Origin: Mycolicibacterium sp. CR10
GTDB lineage: Bacteria; Actinomycetota; Actinomycetes; Mycobacteriales; Mycobacteriaceae
Direction of reading: 5' to 3'
Length of the DNA stretch: 64,000 nt
Assembly: GCF_005222675.1 (NCBI RefSeq)
Contig: NZ_STGE01000009.1
Coordinates: forward strand, 405,472-469,471
Made by a program: the position numbers and the translations under genes
The notes under the pieces: generated by a model
Seen by the model: only the letters and a program-made list of their open reading frames with translations
Told to the model about the DNA's origin: nothing
Databases searched by the model: none
Shown: in pieces, positions 25,297-34,480 of the stretch
Layout: every line of letters starts with the position of its first letter
Position numbering within the stretch: the stretch's first letter is position 1

Positions 25297-26577
25297 ATGA
25301 CCGACCTCGCGTCCGTCGACTATTTCTCCGACCAGGACATCAGCCAGGACCCCTACGAGTACTACGAGTACCTCCGAAACCAAGGGCCGGTGTTCCGCGA
25401 GCCGCACCATGGCGTCGTCGCGGTCACAGGCTACGCAGAGGTCATGGCCGCGTTCAAGGATCACGATTCCTTCTCCGCGGTGAACGCGATCGGAGGGCCG
25501 TTCCCGCCGCTGCCGTTCACTCCGGAAGGTGACGACATCACGGCGCAGATCGAAGCGCATCGCCATCTGTTTCCGATCTTCGAGCACATGGTGGTGATGG
25601 ATCCACCCGAGCACGAACGGGCGCGATCGTTGCTCAGCAGGCTGCTCACACCGCGCCGGCTCAAGGAGAACGAAGACTTCATGTGGCAGTTGGCGGACAG
25701 TCAACTCGACCAATTCATCGCCAACGGGCGTTGCGAGTTCCTTTCCGAGTACGCCCGGCCGTTCGCCACCTCGGCGATCATCGACCTGCTCGGTGTTCCT
25801 GCCGAGGATCGTCCGGAGTTCCTCGCAGCACTCGGCGCTGAACGCCCGGGTGGTGGCACGGTGGGTTCCCTCGACGGCGCTGCGGTGGGCCGCGATCCGT
25901 TGAGGTATCTCGACGAGAAGTTCGCAGGCTACCTCGCCGAACGCCGGCGTAGTCCGCGTGAAGACGTCCTCAGCGGTATGGCAACAGCCGTCTATCCCGA
26001 CGGATCGACACCCGAGTTGCTCGACGTGGTCAAGCCCGCGACGTTCCTGTTCGCGGCAGGACAGGAGACGGTCACGAAGCTGCTCAGCTCCGCGGTCCAG
26101 ACGCTCGGCGACCGGCCGGAGTTCCAGCCGATCCTTCGTGAGAATCCCGAGCGGATACCGAACTTCATCGAGGAGGCGTTGCGGATACAGTCGCCCACCA
26201 AGGTCGATTTCCGGCTGGCGCGCAAGACCACAACCCTTGGCGGTATCCGCATTCCCGCGGGCACCGTGTTGATGCTCTGCCTGGGTGCGGCGAATCGCGA
26301 TCCGCGCAAGTTCGAGGACCCGCACGAGTTCCGGGCCGACCGCAAGAATGTGCGTGAGCACATTGCTTTCGGACGCGGGATCCACACGTGCGCCGGTGCT
26401 CCCTTAGCGAGGGTCGAAGGAGTCGTCACCGTCCGCCGGTTGCTGGACCGGATGTGTGACATCACCATCAGCGAGGTCGATCACGGTCCGGTCGACGACC
26501 GGCGTTACAGCTACGAACCCACGTTCCTGCTGCGCGGGCTGACCGCGCTGAACATTGAATTCACCGCCACCCCCTAG
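25297..26577 (+). CDS. cytochrome P450
   Basis: 426 aa, soluble bacterial class. I-helix oxygen-binding AAGQETVTKLL, K-helix ExxR in EEALRIQ, and heme loop AFGRGIHTCAGAPLAR with Cys365 as ligand. The I-helix has Gln-Glu-Thr in place of the more usual Gly/His before ET. Neighbouring SDR, aldehyde dehydrogenase and CMD-like genes suggest oxidation of a terpenoid, steroid or other hydrophobic ring compound. Convergent with the aldehyde dehydrogenase gene, sharing stop-codon bases. Confidence 0.93.
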   Translation: MTDLASVDYFSDQDISQDPYEYYEYLRNQGPVFREPHHGVVAVTGYAEVMAAFKDHDSFSAVNAIGGPFPPLPFTPEGDDITAQIEAHRHLFPIFEHMVVMDPPEHERARSLLSRLLTPRRLKENEDFMWQLADSQLDQFIANGRCEFLSEYARPFATSAIIDLLGVPAEDRPEFLAALGAERPGGGTVGSLDGAAVGRDPLRYLDEKFAGYLAERRRSPREDVLSGMATAVYPDGSTPELLDVVKPATFLFAAGQETVTKLLSSAVQTLGDRPEFQPILRENPERIPNFIEEALRIQSPTKVDFRLARKTTTLGGIRIPAGTVLMLCLGAANRDPRKFEDPHEFRADRKNVREHIAFGRGIHTCAGAPLARVEGVVTVRRLLDRMCDITISEVDHGPVDDRRYSYEPTFLLRGLTALNIEFTATP

Positions 26578-28043
26578 GGCGCAGTTCCCATCGCTACCCG
26601 AATGTTCTTGGTCTGCTGGAACTCGCGCAGACCGTCGATGCCCCCGGTGCGACCGAAGCCGCTCTGTTTGTAGCCGCCGTAGGGACCTTGCGGCGAGATG
26701 TCGCTGAACTGATTGACCCACACGGACCCGGCCTCCAGCTGTCGCGCGACGCTATGGGCCCTGACGAGGCCGCGGGTATGGACGAAGGCATTGAGACCGT
26801 AAGGGGTGGAATTGGCGAGGTGAACAGCTTCGGCCTCGTCGCGGAAACCCATGAGGGACACGACCGGTCCGAAGGTCTCGAACTGTGCGAGTGGCGATGC
26901 GTTGTCGACGCGGCCGAACACCGTCGGCTCGACGTAGAAGCCTTCGGCGAGTGGACCGGTCATACGTTTCCCGCCGACGAGTAGATCGCCCGCACGGCAT
27001 CTGACGGCGTCGTCGACAGTTGCGACAATGCGACTGGCAGCTGCCGCACTGATCACAGGGCCGAAGGTCACGGTGGGGTCGAACGGGTCACCGACGTTGG
27101 CAGCGTCGATGACGGCCAGGAACTTCTCCACGAACGCGTCGTACACGGACTCGTGCACCAGTATCCGGCTGGCGCAGGCGCAACTCTGCCCCGACTGCAT
27201 CAGCGGACCCTGATGCGCAGACAGCATCGCGGCGGCATCGAGGTCGGCGTCGTCGAAGATGATGTTGGCCGATTTGCCGCCTAGCTCGGCGACGACGGGC
27301 GTCAGGTTCGGTGCAGCGGCCTGCAGAACCAGCCGAGCAGTCGCCCCTCCACCGGTGAAGAAAATCTTCCGGATGCCGGAATGCCGCACCAAGGCATCTC
27401 CGCCCGTTGCGGCGGCGGGCACGATGTTGACGAGCCCGGGCGGCAAGCCGGCCTCGAGGCACAACTCCCCGAACCGCAGCGCCGCCAGCGGTGCCAGCTC
27501 AGAGGGCTTCAGCACGACAGCGTTTCCGGCCGCCAGCGCCGGGGCGACGCAGGAGGCCGCGACCGCGAGGGCGCCATTCCACGGGGTGATCACACCGACG
27601 ACACCGTAGGGCCCGCGCTCGACCAGGTTGATATCGAACGAACCGTTGACCGGGGTGCTCGAGCCGTGTGGTTTGTCGGCGTAGCCGGCGAAATGACGCA
27701 GGAACCGCTCGAGTAGAAGGGCGGTACCCGCGAAGGAGACGGGCACGGCGTAGTCGTGCACGTTCAGTGCGGCAAGCTCGTCGAGATGCTCGTGGACGAC
27801 GTCGGCGAGGTCGATCATCTTGTCCCGCCGGCGATCCACGGTGAGCGCCGTCCACTGCTTCTGCGCTTCAGTACCTGACCCGACAGCCTGATCGATCTCG
27901 GTTTCGCCAGCCAGAACCACGGTCGCATTCGGCCGACCGGTAGCTGGGTAAATGTGCTCGTGCGCCGACTCCGACGATGTGGTGATGCGGTCACCCCCGA
28001 TGAGGGGTCCGACCGCGACGTCAACCAGTTCGGCTTGCTTCAT
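26574..28043 (-). CDS. NAD(P)-dependent aldehyde dehydrogenase
   Basis: 489 aa. Cofactor loop FFTGGGATARLVLQ, catalytic Glu in VVAELGGKSANIIF and nucleophile Cys in QSGQSCACASRILVHE; substrate- and NAD-binding blocks ITPWNGALAV and LKPSELAPLA are present. It would oxidise an aldehyde formed by the neighbouring P450/SDR enzymes to the acid. ATGA overlap with the upstream CMD-like gene. Confidence 0.93.
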   Translation of the reverse strand: MKQAELVDVAVGPLIGGDRITTSSESAHEHIYPATGRPNATVVLAGETEIDQAVGSGTEAQKQWTALTVDRRRDKMIDLADVVHEHLDELAALNVHDYAVPVSFAGTALLLERFLRHFAGYADKPHGSSTPVNGSFDINLVERGPYGVVGVITPWNGALAVAASCVAPALAAGNAVVLKPSELAPLAALRFGELCLEAGLPPGLVNIVPAAATGGDALVRHSGIRKIFFTGGGATARLVLQAAAPNLTPVVAELGGKSANIIFDDADLDAAAMLSAHQGPLMQSGQSCACASRILVHESVYDAFVEKFLAVIDAANVGDPFDPTVTFGPVISAAAASRIVATVDDAVRCRAGDLLVGGKRMTGPLAEGFYVEPTVFGRVDNASPLAQFETFGPVVSLMGFRDEAEAVHLANSTPYGLNAFVHTRGLVRAHSVARQLEAGSVWVNQFSDISPQGPYGGYKQSGFGRTGGIDGLREFQQTKNIRVAMGTAP

Positions 28044-28846
28044 GACGCGGCCTCAGCCTCGGCGGCCCATTCGTCGAGCACCCGGAGCTTCTGCGCGGCG
28101 ATCACCTCATTGAGGTGCGATGCCTTGGGCCAGCCGTAGTAAGCGGCGAAATGCAAAGCCAACTCATCCATTTCGTCGAACGACAGGTCACGACTTTTCA
28201 ATGCCGCATAAACGTGCGAAAGGATCGGAATCTCGGCGTCTTGAAAGGCCACACACGCGACCGTGATGAGTCGGCGCTCCTTCATCCCCAGACCGGGGCG
28301 CAGCCACATCTCCCCGAAGACGAAGTTCAGGATGCCTGCACCCTGAAAGGGGTTGTCGCGCAGCGGCGCGTAAGGCAGGCAATTGACGTCGCGAAAAGAC
28401 TGCTCTCCAGTCGCCAGCCGAGCTTCCGGGTCGCTGGGTGTCGTCAGGGGTAGCAACGGCTCGGGGTCCGGCATGCGTTGCCCGCGTGCGTCGTTGACAC
28501 GTTGCCACTGTTCGTCGACGACCATGTTCAACCACGAGGCCTTCGGCCAGCCCGCATAGACGGCGAAATGCAGCACAGCCTCCCGAATTTCGGCGATCGT
28601 GACGTCACCGCTGTTTAGTGCGGCATATACGTGGTCCCGCAGTGGACCGGACGCGTCGGCGGCCGCAACACAGGCGAGCGTGATGAACCTACGGTCGCGG
28701 CGGCTCAATCCGGGGCGCTGCCACACTTCGGCGAACACGAAGTCGATCAGGTTCTTAGTGGTCGGGCTGTCGTCGTCAGGCGGCTCAAAGGTCATCACCT
28801 CGGCGAACTGCCGCAGACCCGTCTGATGCCGAGCGCTGGTACTCAT
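28040..28846 (-). CDS. double-domain carboxymuconolactone decarboxylase-like protein
   Basis: 268 aa made of two similar halves. Each has the AhpD/CMD helical pattern: RRDRRFITLACVAAADAS with LHFAVYAGWPKASWLN, then KERRLITVACVAFQDAE with LHFAAYYGWPKASHLN. The usual CxxC redox pair is absent, so decarboxylase-, lactonase- or dehydratase-like chemistry is more likely than peroxidase activity. ATGA-coupled to the aldehyde dehydrogenase. Ten bases downstream of an SDR gene, so the four genes from 30507 to 26574 form one operon. Confidence 0.82.
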   Translation of the reverse strand: MSTSARHQTGLRQFAEVMTFEPPDDDSPTTKNLIDFVFAEVWQRPGLSRRDRRFITLACVAAADASGPLRDHVYAALNSGDVTIAEIREAVLHFAVYAGWPKASWLNMVVDEQWQRVNDARGQRMPDPEPLLPLTTPSDPEARLATGEQSFRDVNCLPYAPLRDNPFQGAGILNFVFGEMWLRPGLGMKERRLITVACVAFQDAEIPILSHVYAALKSRDLSFDEMDELALHFAAYYGWPKASHLNEVIAAQKLRVLDEWAAEAEAAS

Positions 28847-28855
28847 CGTGAGCTC

Positions 28856-29671
28856 CTATCGGATGGTGACGCCGGCGTCGACCTTGAACTGAAGGCCGGT
28901 GACGTATCGGGATTCGTCGGAGACCAGGTAGAGCACCGCATTGCTGACGTCGACGGCTTCGATCAGTGGTGTCGGTAACGCGTTGCCGAAGATCGGCGCC
29001 AAATCCGTTCGGGTCTCGGCGAGCAGCGTGTGCATGGTCACCGGCGCCATCCCTGTCATGACGCCGGTCGGATGAATGGTGTTGACCCGGATGCTCTGGG
29101 CGGCAAGCTCGTTGGCTAGTGCGACGCTCATCCCCACGATGGCCTGTTTGGACGCGGTGTACGGGATGTGCAGCGGGCTGCCCTTGATGGCTGCCGCGGA
29201 GCTGATGTTGACCAGGCTGCCGCCGCCGCGCGCGAGTAGGTGGGGCAGCGCGGCCGTGCACGTGTTCCACGCACCGATCAGGTTGACGTCCAGCACCACC
29301 CTCCAGTGCGCGTTCGTCGTCATGTCCCAGGTGCCCGCGGTCAGCACACCGGCGTTGGCGACGGCGGCGTCGAGACCGCCCAGTTCCGTGACTCCGTCCG
29401 TCACCGCTTCCTTCAGCGCTGCTTCGTCGCGGACATCGACCACTCTGGAGACGGCGCGGCGACCCAATTCCTTTACCAGCCGCGCAGTTTCGTCGAGCTC
29501 GGCCTCTGTGGCCAAGGGATACTCCAGCTCCGGCAGCGATTCACAGATGTCGACGAGGATCAGGTCGGCACCTTCCTCCGCGAGGCGCACCGCGTGACTG
29601 CGGCCCATTCCCCGCGCCGCACCGGTGACCAGCACCCGCTTGCCTGAGACTCTTCCCGTGGGTGAGGTCAC
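28856..29671 (-). CDS. mycofactocin-linked-type SDR, second of three
   Basis: 271 aa from the GTG at 29671, five bases after the previous SDR stop. GKRVLVTGAARGMGRSHAVR, VANAGVLTAG, Ser in LVNISSAAA and Tyr/Lys in IPYTASKQA. The insertion after the second strand (CESLPELEYPLATEAELDET) is typical of this subfamily. Close relative of the SDRs at 29677 and 23578; the substrate specificity cannot be read from sequence. Confidence 0.88.
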   Translation of the reverse strand: MTSPTGRVSGKRVLVTGAARGMGRSHAVRLAEEGADLILVDICESLPELEYPLATEAELDETARLVKELGRRAVSRVVDVRDEAALKEAVTDGVTELGGLDAAVANAGVLTAGTWDMTTNAHWRVVLDVNLIGAWNTCTAALPHLLARGGGSLVNISSAAAIKGSPLHIPYTASKQAIVGMSVALANELAAQSIRVNTIHPTGVMTGMAPVTMHTLLAETRTDLAPIFGNALPTPLIEAVDVSNAVLYLVSDESRYVTGLQFKVDAGVTIR

Positions 29672-29676
29672 GACGC

Positions 29677-30507
29677 CTACAGCTTGTTGCAGAAGCCGGC
29701 GTCCACGGGCAGCGTGACCCCGGTGACGTACTTGGCGGCGTCGGAGGCCAGATAGGAGATCGTGGCGCTGATGTCCTCCGGCTCGAGCAGCTCGACCGGC
29801 ATGGGATTCTGCAGGTGCGGCCCACCGTCGGGGTAGTTCTCCAGGAACGCCGTCATCTGTGGGTTGACCGCCATCATCGTGTTGACCGCGGTCGGGTGCA
29901 CGGTGTTGACTCGAATGCTCTGTGGTGCAAGCGCATTGGACAGCGTCCGCATCAGACCGACGATGCCGTGTTTGGACGCCGCGTACGCAAGACCGCCGCC
30001 CTGCATACCGCCGAAACCCCGCAACCCGGCGGTGGAACTCGTGAAGATGATGGACCCGCCACGCCCCCCGGCGAGCAGGTGCGGAATGGCCGCCTTTGCG
30101 GTGTGAAAGGCCCCGACGAGGTTGACGTCGAGGACGTCGGTCCACATCTCGAGGTCTTCTGCGTCGGTCAGTTCGCGGAATGCCAGTGCCGCGATCCCTG
30201 CGTTGGCGCAGACGATGTCGAGACGGCCGAACTTTGCCACCTCGTCGTCGAGTGCCGATTTGAGCGCACCGAAGTCGCGAACGTCGGCCACAGAACCGAT
30301 CATCTTCGCGCCCTGCGCTTCGACGAGGGCGATGGTCTCGTCGAGCTCATCGCGCCCGGCCATCGGATAACCGTTGGACGGGATGTCGGCGCAGATGTCC
30401 ACGCCGATGATGTCGGCGCCGTCGGCGGCGAGTCTGACGGCGTGGCTGCGGCCCTGACCGCGGGCCACCCCGGTGATGAAAGCAACTTTTCCGTCCAGTG
30501 AACCCAT
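29677..30507 (-). CDS. mycofactocin-linked-type SDR, third of three
   Basis: 276 aa from ATG 30507. GKVAFITGVARGQGRSHAVR, CANAGIAALA, Ser in IFTSSTAGL and Tyr/Lys in LAYAASKHG. First gene of the minus-strand operon SDR, SDR, CMD-like, aldehyde dehydrogenase. The promoter region holds two 13-bp palindromes shared with the divergent tetR gene. Confidence 0.88.
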   Translation of the reverse strand: MGSLDGKVAFITGVARGQGRSHAVRLAADGADIIGVDICADIPSNGYPMAGRDELDETIALVEAQGAKMIGSVADVRDFGALKSALDDEVAKFGRLDIVCANAGIAALAFRELTDAEDLEMWTDVLDVNLVGAFHTAKAAIPHLLAGGRGGSIIFTSSTAGLRGFGGMQGGGLAYAASKHGIVGLMRTLSNALAPQSIRVNTVHPTAVNTMMAVNPQMTAFLENYPDGGPHLQNPMPVELLEPEDISATISYLASDAAKYVTGVTLPVDAGFCNKL

Positions 30508-30521
30508 CGATCCTCGCTTCG

Positions 30522-30557
30522 GTAACCCGGTTACTCGCTGTACAGTAACCGGGTTAC
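30522..30557. promoter_or_regulatory. paired palindromic TetR operators
   Basis: GTAACCCGGTTAC (30522-30534) and GTAACCGGGTTAC (30545-30557): two perfect 6+1+6 palindromes with centres 23 bp apart, about two helical turns. They lie between the divergent SDR and tetR genes, so one regulator can block both. Confidence 0.8.
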
Positions 30558-30580
30558 TCATCGAGGGGCAAGGGGCAGTT

Positions 30581-31168
30581 GTGGTGGTGGTTCGTGATCC
30601 GGTCGCCGACGGGGCCAGCGCGACGGTCCGTCGGATCCTCGATGTCGTCGTCGAGATCCTCGAAAGCGACGGCTACGACGCGGTCCAGCTGCGGGAGGTG
30701 GCCCGTCGGTCGAGGAGCTCGCTCGCCACGGTCTACAAGCACTACGCCAATCGCGACGAACTCATCCTCGCTGCGCTGCAGCGATGGATGGACGAGAACC
30801 GGTACTCAGGGCTGTCCGAGCGGGTAGGCGAGGACGGCGAATCCCTGTATGACGGCTTGGTGCGGCTGTTCCGCGCATTGTTCGAACCCTGGGAAAAGCA
30901 CCCCGGGATGCTGACGGCGTTCTTCCGTGCCCGCTCGTCGCCCGGTGGGCAGCGGCTGCTTCACCAGGGAATGGACGCCGTCGTCCCCGCGGCGCGGGAG
31001 ATCCTCGCCGACGTCGACGAGCAATTCATCGCCGACTTCGGGGCCGTGATGTCCAATGTGGTCTACGGCTCGCTCGGCCGGTATGCCGCGGGCGAGATCG
31101 CGATCACCGATATCGTTCCCGCGATCGAGCGCACCGTTTTCTGGATGACCCGCGGCTACCAGGCCTAG
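30581..31168 (+). CDS. TetR-family regulator
   Basis: 195 aa from one of three consecutive GTG codons at 30581-30589, with AGGGG upstream. The DNA-binding domain spans VRRILDVVVEILESDGYDAV and REVARRSRSSLATVYKHYAN; the C-terminal part is helical, as in KstR-like regulators. The paired GTAACC palindromes immediately upstream are the obvious self-operator. Likely controls the divergent SDR-SDR-CMD-ALDH operon. Its stop shares bases with the stop of the convergent dehydrogenase. Confidence 0.9.
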   Translation: MVVVRDPVADGASATVRRILDVVVEILESDGYDAVQLREVARRSRSSLATVYKHYANRDELILAALQRWMDENRYSGLSERVGEDGESLYDGLVRLFRALFEPWEKHPGMLTAFFRARSSPGGQRLLHQGMDAVVPAAREILADVDEQFIADFGAVMSNVVYGSLGRYAAGEIAITDIVPAIERTVFWMTRGYQA

Positions 31169-32250
31169 ACCCCGGCCGGCACCTCGGCGGGCGCAGGCTC
31201 CACCGTCACCTTGATGGCCTCGCCCTTCTTGACGATCTGGAACGCGTCGAGCACGTCGTCGAGCGGGATGTGCCGGGTGATGAGGTCCTTCACCGGAACC
31301 TGGCCGGTGGAGATGTACTGCAGCGCGCGCTTGTTGTGTTCCGGCGCGGAACCGTTGGCGCCGTGGATGTGCAGCTGGCGGTAGTGCACCAGGTTGGAAT
31401 CGCAGGTGATGGTCGGATCGGTCTTGGGCAGCCCGCCGAAGAACGAGATGCGCCCGTTGCGCGCCGCCATCGAGATCGCCTGCTCCTGAGCAATATTCGC
31501 CGCGGTCGCGGTGATCACGATGTCAGCGCCGCGGCCACCGGTGAGTTCCATGACCTTCTCGACGACATCCACCTCGGCACCGTTGATGACACCGTCCGGG
31601 TGCACGGCGTCGGCCGACATCTTCAGCCGCGCATCGTTGACGTCGACGAGGTAGATCGGCCCGCAGTTGTGCACGCCACGCGCGATGCGGATGTGCATGC
31701 AGCCGATCGGGCCCGCGCCGAACACCACGACGGTGTCGCCCTCCTCGATCCCGAGCAGTTCCTGGGCGTTGATGGCGCAGGCAAACGGTTCCGCGGCCGA
31801 TGCCTCGTCGAAGCCGACATTGTCCGGAATCCGGTTCAGCCCATCAACTTTGAGGACCTGCCGCGGCACGATCATGTATTCGGCGAACCCACCGTCGTAC
31901 TGGTAGCCCATCGAGGTCTGGTTCTGGCACACCGCCATCCAGCCCTTGCGGCATTCGTAGCAGTCGCCGCACGGCACCGCGGCGATCACCTGGACGCGGT
32001 CACCCACCTCCCAGCTGCTGCCGAACGTGCTGTTGACGTCGGCGCCGACCTCGACGATCTCCCCGGCGATCTCATGGCCGATGGTGCGCGGCGGCGTCAG
32101 GTTCTGATGCCCGTTGTAGAAGATCTTGACGTCGGTCCCGCACGTCGAACAGTTGCGGACCCGCAGCTTCACCTCGTCGGGAGCGCACGTCGGCTCGGGC
32201 ACGTCCTCCAGTCGGACATCCTCGGGTGCATAGAACCGCAATGCCTTCAT
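31165..32250 (-). CDS. zinc-dependent alcohol/polyol dehydrogenase (MDR)
   Basis: 361 aa. Catalytic zinc site Cys in NCSTCGTDVK plus GHEIAG; structural zinc site CGDCYECRKGWMAVC; NAD loop VFGAGPIGCMHIRIA. Best match is the sorbitol/threonine/iditol dehydrogenase group. It is divergent from the mannitol-type PTS gene, so it may oxidise the imported hexitol phosphate or a related polyol, although the TetR-controlled operon on its other side is an alternative partner. Confidence 0.88.
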   Translation of the reverse strand: MKALRFYAPEDVRLEDVPEPTCAPDEVKLRVRNCSTCGTDVKIFYNGHQNLTPPRTIGHEIAGEIVEVGADVNSTFGSSWEVGDRVQVIAAVPCGDCYECRKGWMAVCQNQTSMGYQYDGGFAEYMIVPRQVLKVDGLNRIPDNVGFDEASAAEPFACAINAQELLGIEEGDTVVVFGAGPIGCMHIRIARGVHNCGPIYLVDVNDARLKMSADAVHPDGVINGAEVDVVEKVMELTGGRGADIVITATAANIAQEQAISMAARNGRISFFGGLPKTDPTITCDSNLVHYRQLHIHGANGSAPEHNKRALQYISTGQVPVKDLITRHIPLDDVLDAFQIVKKGEAIKVTVEPAPAEVPAGV

Positions 32251-32337
32251 GGTGGTGATCCTCTCGATGCAGGGACGCTGGGACGGGTGTGCTCTTCAGC
32301 ACTCTATCGCCGATTCGGGCACAAAACCACCGAAATC

Positions 32338-32354
32338 TTTGACCACTTTTGACC
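32338..32354. promoter_or_regulatory. direct repeat TTTGACC/TTTTGACC before the PTS gene
   Basis: TTTGACC (32338-32344) is followed after two bases by TTTTGACC (32347-32354). Tandem repeats of this kind suit a DeoR-type repressor; the DeoR gene lies just downstream of the PTS gene. The position lies between the divergent dehydrogenase and PTS genes. Confidence 0.4.
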
Positions 32355-32458
32355 GAATGCTTGTGTTGATGCCCGTTTATGCGGTGTAATGGACCTATGT
32401 GACCGGCGTCACCGGCCCCTGGAAGACCCTGATCCAACCGCCAGAATCGAGGAATCGA

Positions 32459-34468
32459 ATGTCAGCACCAGCGATCGCGCAGGATGCGCCGCCGCGGACC
32501 GGGATGAGAGTGCGTGTGCAGAAGTTGGGCACCGCGCTGTCGAACATGGTCATGCCCAACATCGGGGCATTCATCGCATGGGGCCTGATCACCGCCCTGT
32601 TCATCAAGGAAGGCTGGCTGCAGGCCATCTTCACCGGGCTGCAGGATCCCGACGGCTGGGTGGCCAAGATCGGCGGCTGGGGCTCCTATGACGGCGCCGG
32701 GATCGTCGGCCCGATGATCACCTATCTGCTGCCGATCCTGATCGGGTTCACCGGCGGCCGGATGATCCACGGCAACCGCGGCGCTGTGGTGGGCGCGATC
32801 GCCACGATGGGCGTGGTGGCCGGTGCAGACGTCCCGATGTTCATGGGCGCCATGATCATGGGTCCCCTGGGCGGCTGGTGCATGAAGAAGCTCGACGCGC
32901 TGTGGGACGGCAAGATCCGCCCCGGCTTTGAGATGCTCGTCGACAACTTCTCCGCAGGAATCCTCGGGATGATCCTGGCGATCTTCGGGTTCTTCGGCAT
33001 CGGACCGATCGTGTCGGCGTTCACCCGCGGCGCCGGCAACGCCGTGGACTTCCTCGTCGACAACGACTTGCTGCCGCTCACCTCGATACTGATCGAGCCG
33101 GCAAAGGTGCTGTTCCTCAACAATGCGATCAACCACGGGGTGCTCACGCCCCTGGGCACCACGCAGGCGTTGGAGACCGGCAAGTCGATTCTGTTCCTGC
33201 TCGAGGCCAACCCCGGTCCGGGTCTCGGAATCCTGCTGGCGTTCATGGCATTCGGCAAGGGCGTCGCACGCGCGTCGGCCCCGGGTGCGGCGATCATCCA
33301 GTTCTTCGGCGGCATTCACGAGATCTACTTCCCCTACGTGCTGATGAAGCCCAAGCTGATCATCGCGGCCATCCTCGGCGGCATGACCGGCGTCTTCATC
33401 AACGTCCTGTTCGGATCGGGGCTGCGCGCACCCGCCGCACCCGGCTCGATCATCGCCGTCTACGCGCAGACCGCCAGCGGCAGCTTCCTGGGCGTCACGC
33501 TGTCGGTGTTCGGAGCTGCTGCGGTGTCGTTCGCCGTCGCCGGGCTGCTTCTCAAGACCGACCGCGACACCGACGAGTCCGACCTGGCGGCCGCCACCGC
33601 CGAGATGGAGTCGATGAAGGGCAAGAAGTCCAGTGTGGCTTCGGCGTTGACGGGGCGGGGCGGCGCCGATGGCGCGGACGGCAATGTGATGACGAAGTCC
33701 ATCTCCACCATCGTGTTCGCCTGCGACGCCGGTATGGGGTCGTCGGCGATGGGAGCTTCGGTTCTTCGCAGGAAGGTCCAGAAGGCCGGTTTCGGCGACG
33801 TCAAGGTCACCAACGCAGCCATCTCGAACCTGACCGACACCTACGATCTCGTGGTCTCACACCGGGACCTGACAGCACGCGCCCGCCAGAAGACACCGTC
33901 GGCGGCGCACGTGTCCGTCGAGGACTTCATGAGCAGCCCGCGCTACGACGAGATCGTCGAGCAGTTGCAGCAGACCAACGGCGGAGGAAGCGGCGCGCCC
34001 GCGGACGAGCCGGTGGTCGAGGAGTCTGCAGGCGAAACCGATGCGCTGGCACTGGAATCGATCGTGCTGAACGGCACGGCGAGGAATGCTGCCGACGCCA
34101 TCAGCGAAGCCGGTCAGCTTCTCGTGGCGGCCGGGGCTGTCGAGCCGTCCTACGTCGACGCCATGCACGAACGCGAGCGGTCGATCTCCACCTATATGGG
34201 CAACGGGCTGGCCATCCCGCACGGCACCAACGATGCCAAGGACGCCATCCGTCGAACGGGATTGTCGTTCGTGCGCTATGCCGAGCCGATCGACTGGAAC
34301 GGCAAGCCGGCCGAGTTCGTCGTCGGAATCGCGGGTGCCGGTAAGGACCACATGGCCCTGCTGACCAAGATCGCCCAGGTCTTCCTCAAGTCCGAGGATG
34401 TTGCCCGGTTGCGGGAGGCGCAGACGGCGGAGGAGGTCAAGGCGATCCTCAACGCGGCCGACAAGTAG
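32459..34468 (+). CDS. mtlA: PTS mannitol-type permease, fused IICBA
   Basis: 669 aa from ATG 32459 with a GAGG site. IIC membrane domain at 1-370 (MVMPNIGAFIAWGLITALF and the conserved GGIHEIYFPYVLMKP); IIB domain with phospho-Cys422 in FACDAGMGSSAMGAS; IIA domain with phospho-His588 in GLAIPHGTNDA. This is the full MtlA order: phosphate moves from HPr to IIA, then IIB, then the sugar alcohol during uptake. No HPr or EI gene is in the window. Mannitol is the best guess; another hexitol is possible. Confidence 0.9.
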   Translation: MSAPAIAQDAPPRTGMRVRVQKLGTALSNMVMPNIGAFIAWGLITALFIKEGWLQAIFTGLQDPDGWVAKIGGWGSYDGAGIVGPMITYLLPILIGFTGGRMIHGNRGAVVGAIATMGVVAGADVPMFMGAMIMGPLGGWCMKKLDALWDGKIRPGFEMLVDNFSAGILGMILAIFGFFGIGPIVSAFTRGAGNAVDFLVDNDLLPLTSILIEPAKVLFLNNAINHGVLTPLGTTQALETGKSILFLLEANPGPGLGILLAFMAFGKGVARASAPGAAIIQFFGGIHEIYFPYVLMKPKLIIAAILGGMTGVFINVLFGSGLRAPAAPGSIIAVYAQTASGSFLGVTLSVFGAAAVSFAVAGLLLKTDRDTDESDLAAATAEMESMKGKKSSVASALTGRGGADGADGNVMTKSISTIVFACDAGMGSSAMGASVLRRKVQKAGFGDVKVTNAAISNLTDTYDLVVSHRDLTARARQKTPSAAHVSVEDFMSSPRYDEIVEQLQQTNGGGSGAPADEPVVEESAGETDALALESIVLNGTARNAADAISEAGQLLVAAGAVEPSYVDAMHERERSISTYMGNGLAIPHGTNDAKDAIRRTGLSFVRYAEPIDWNGKPAEFVVGIAGAGKDHMALLTKIAQVFLKSEDVARLREAQTAEEVKAILNAADK

Positions 34469-34480
34469 CCGACAAGTATT

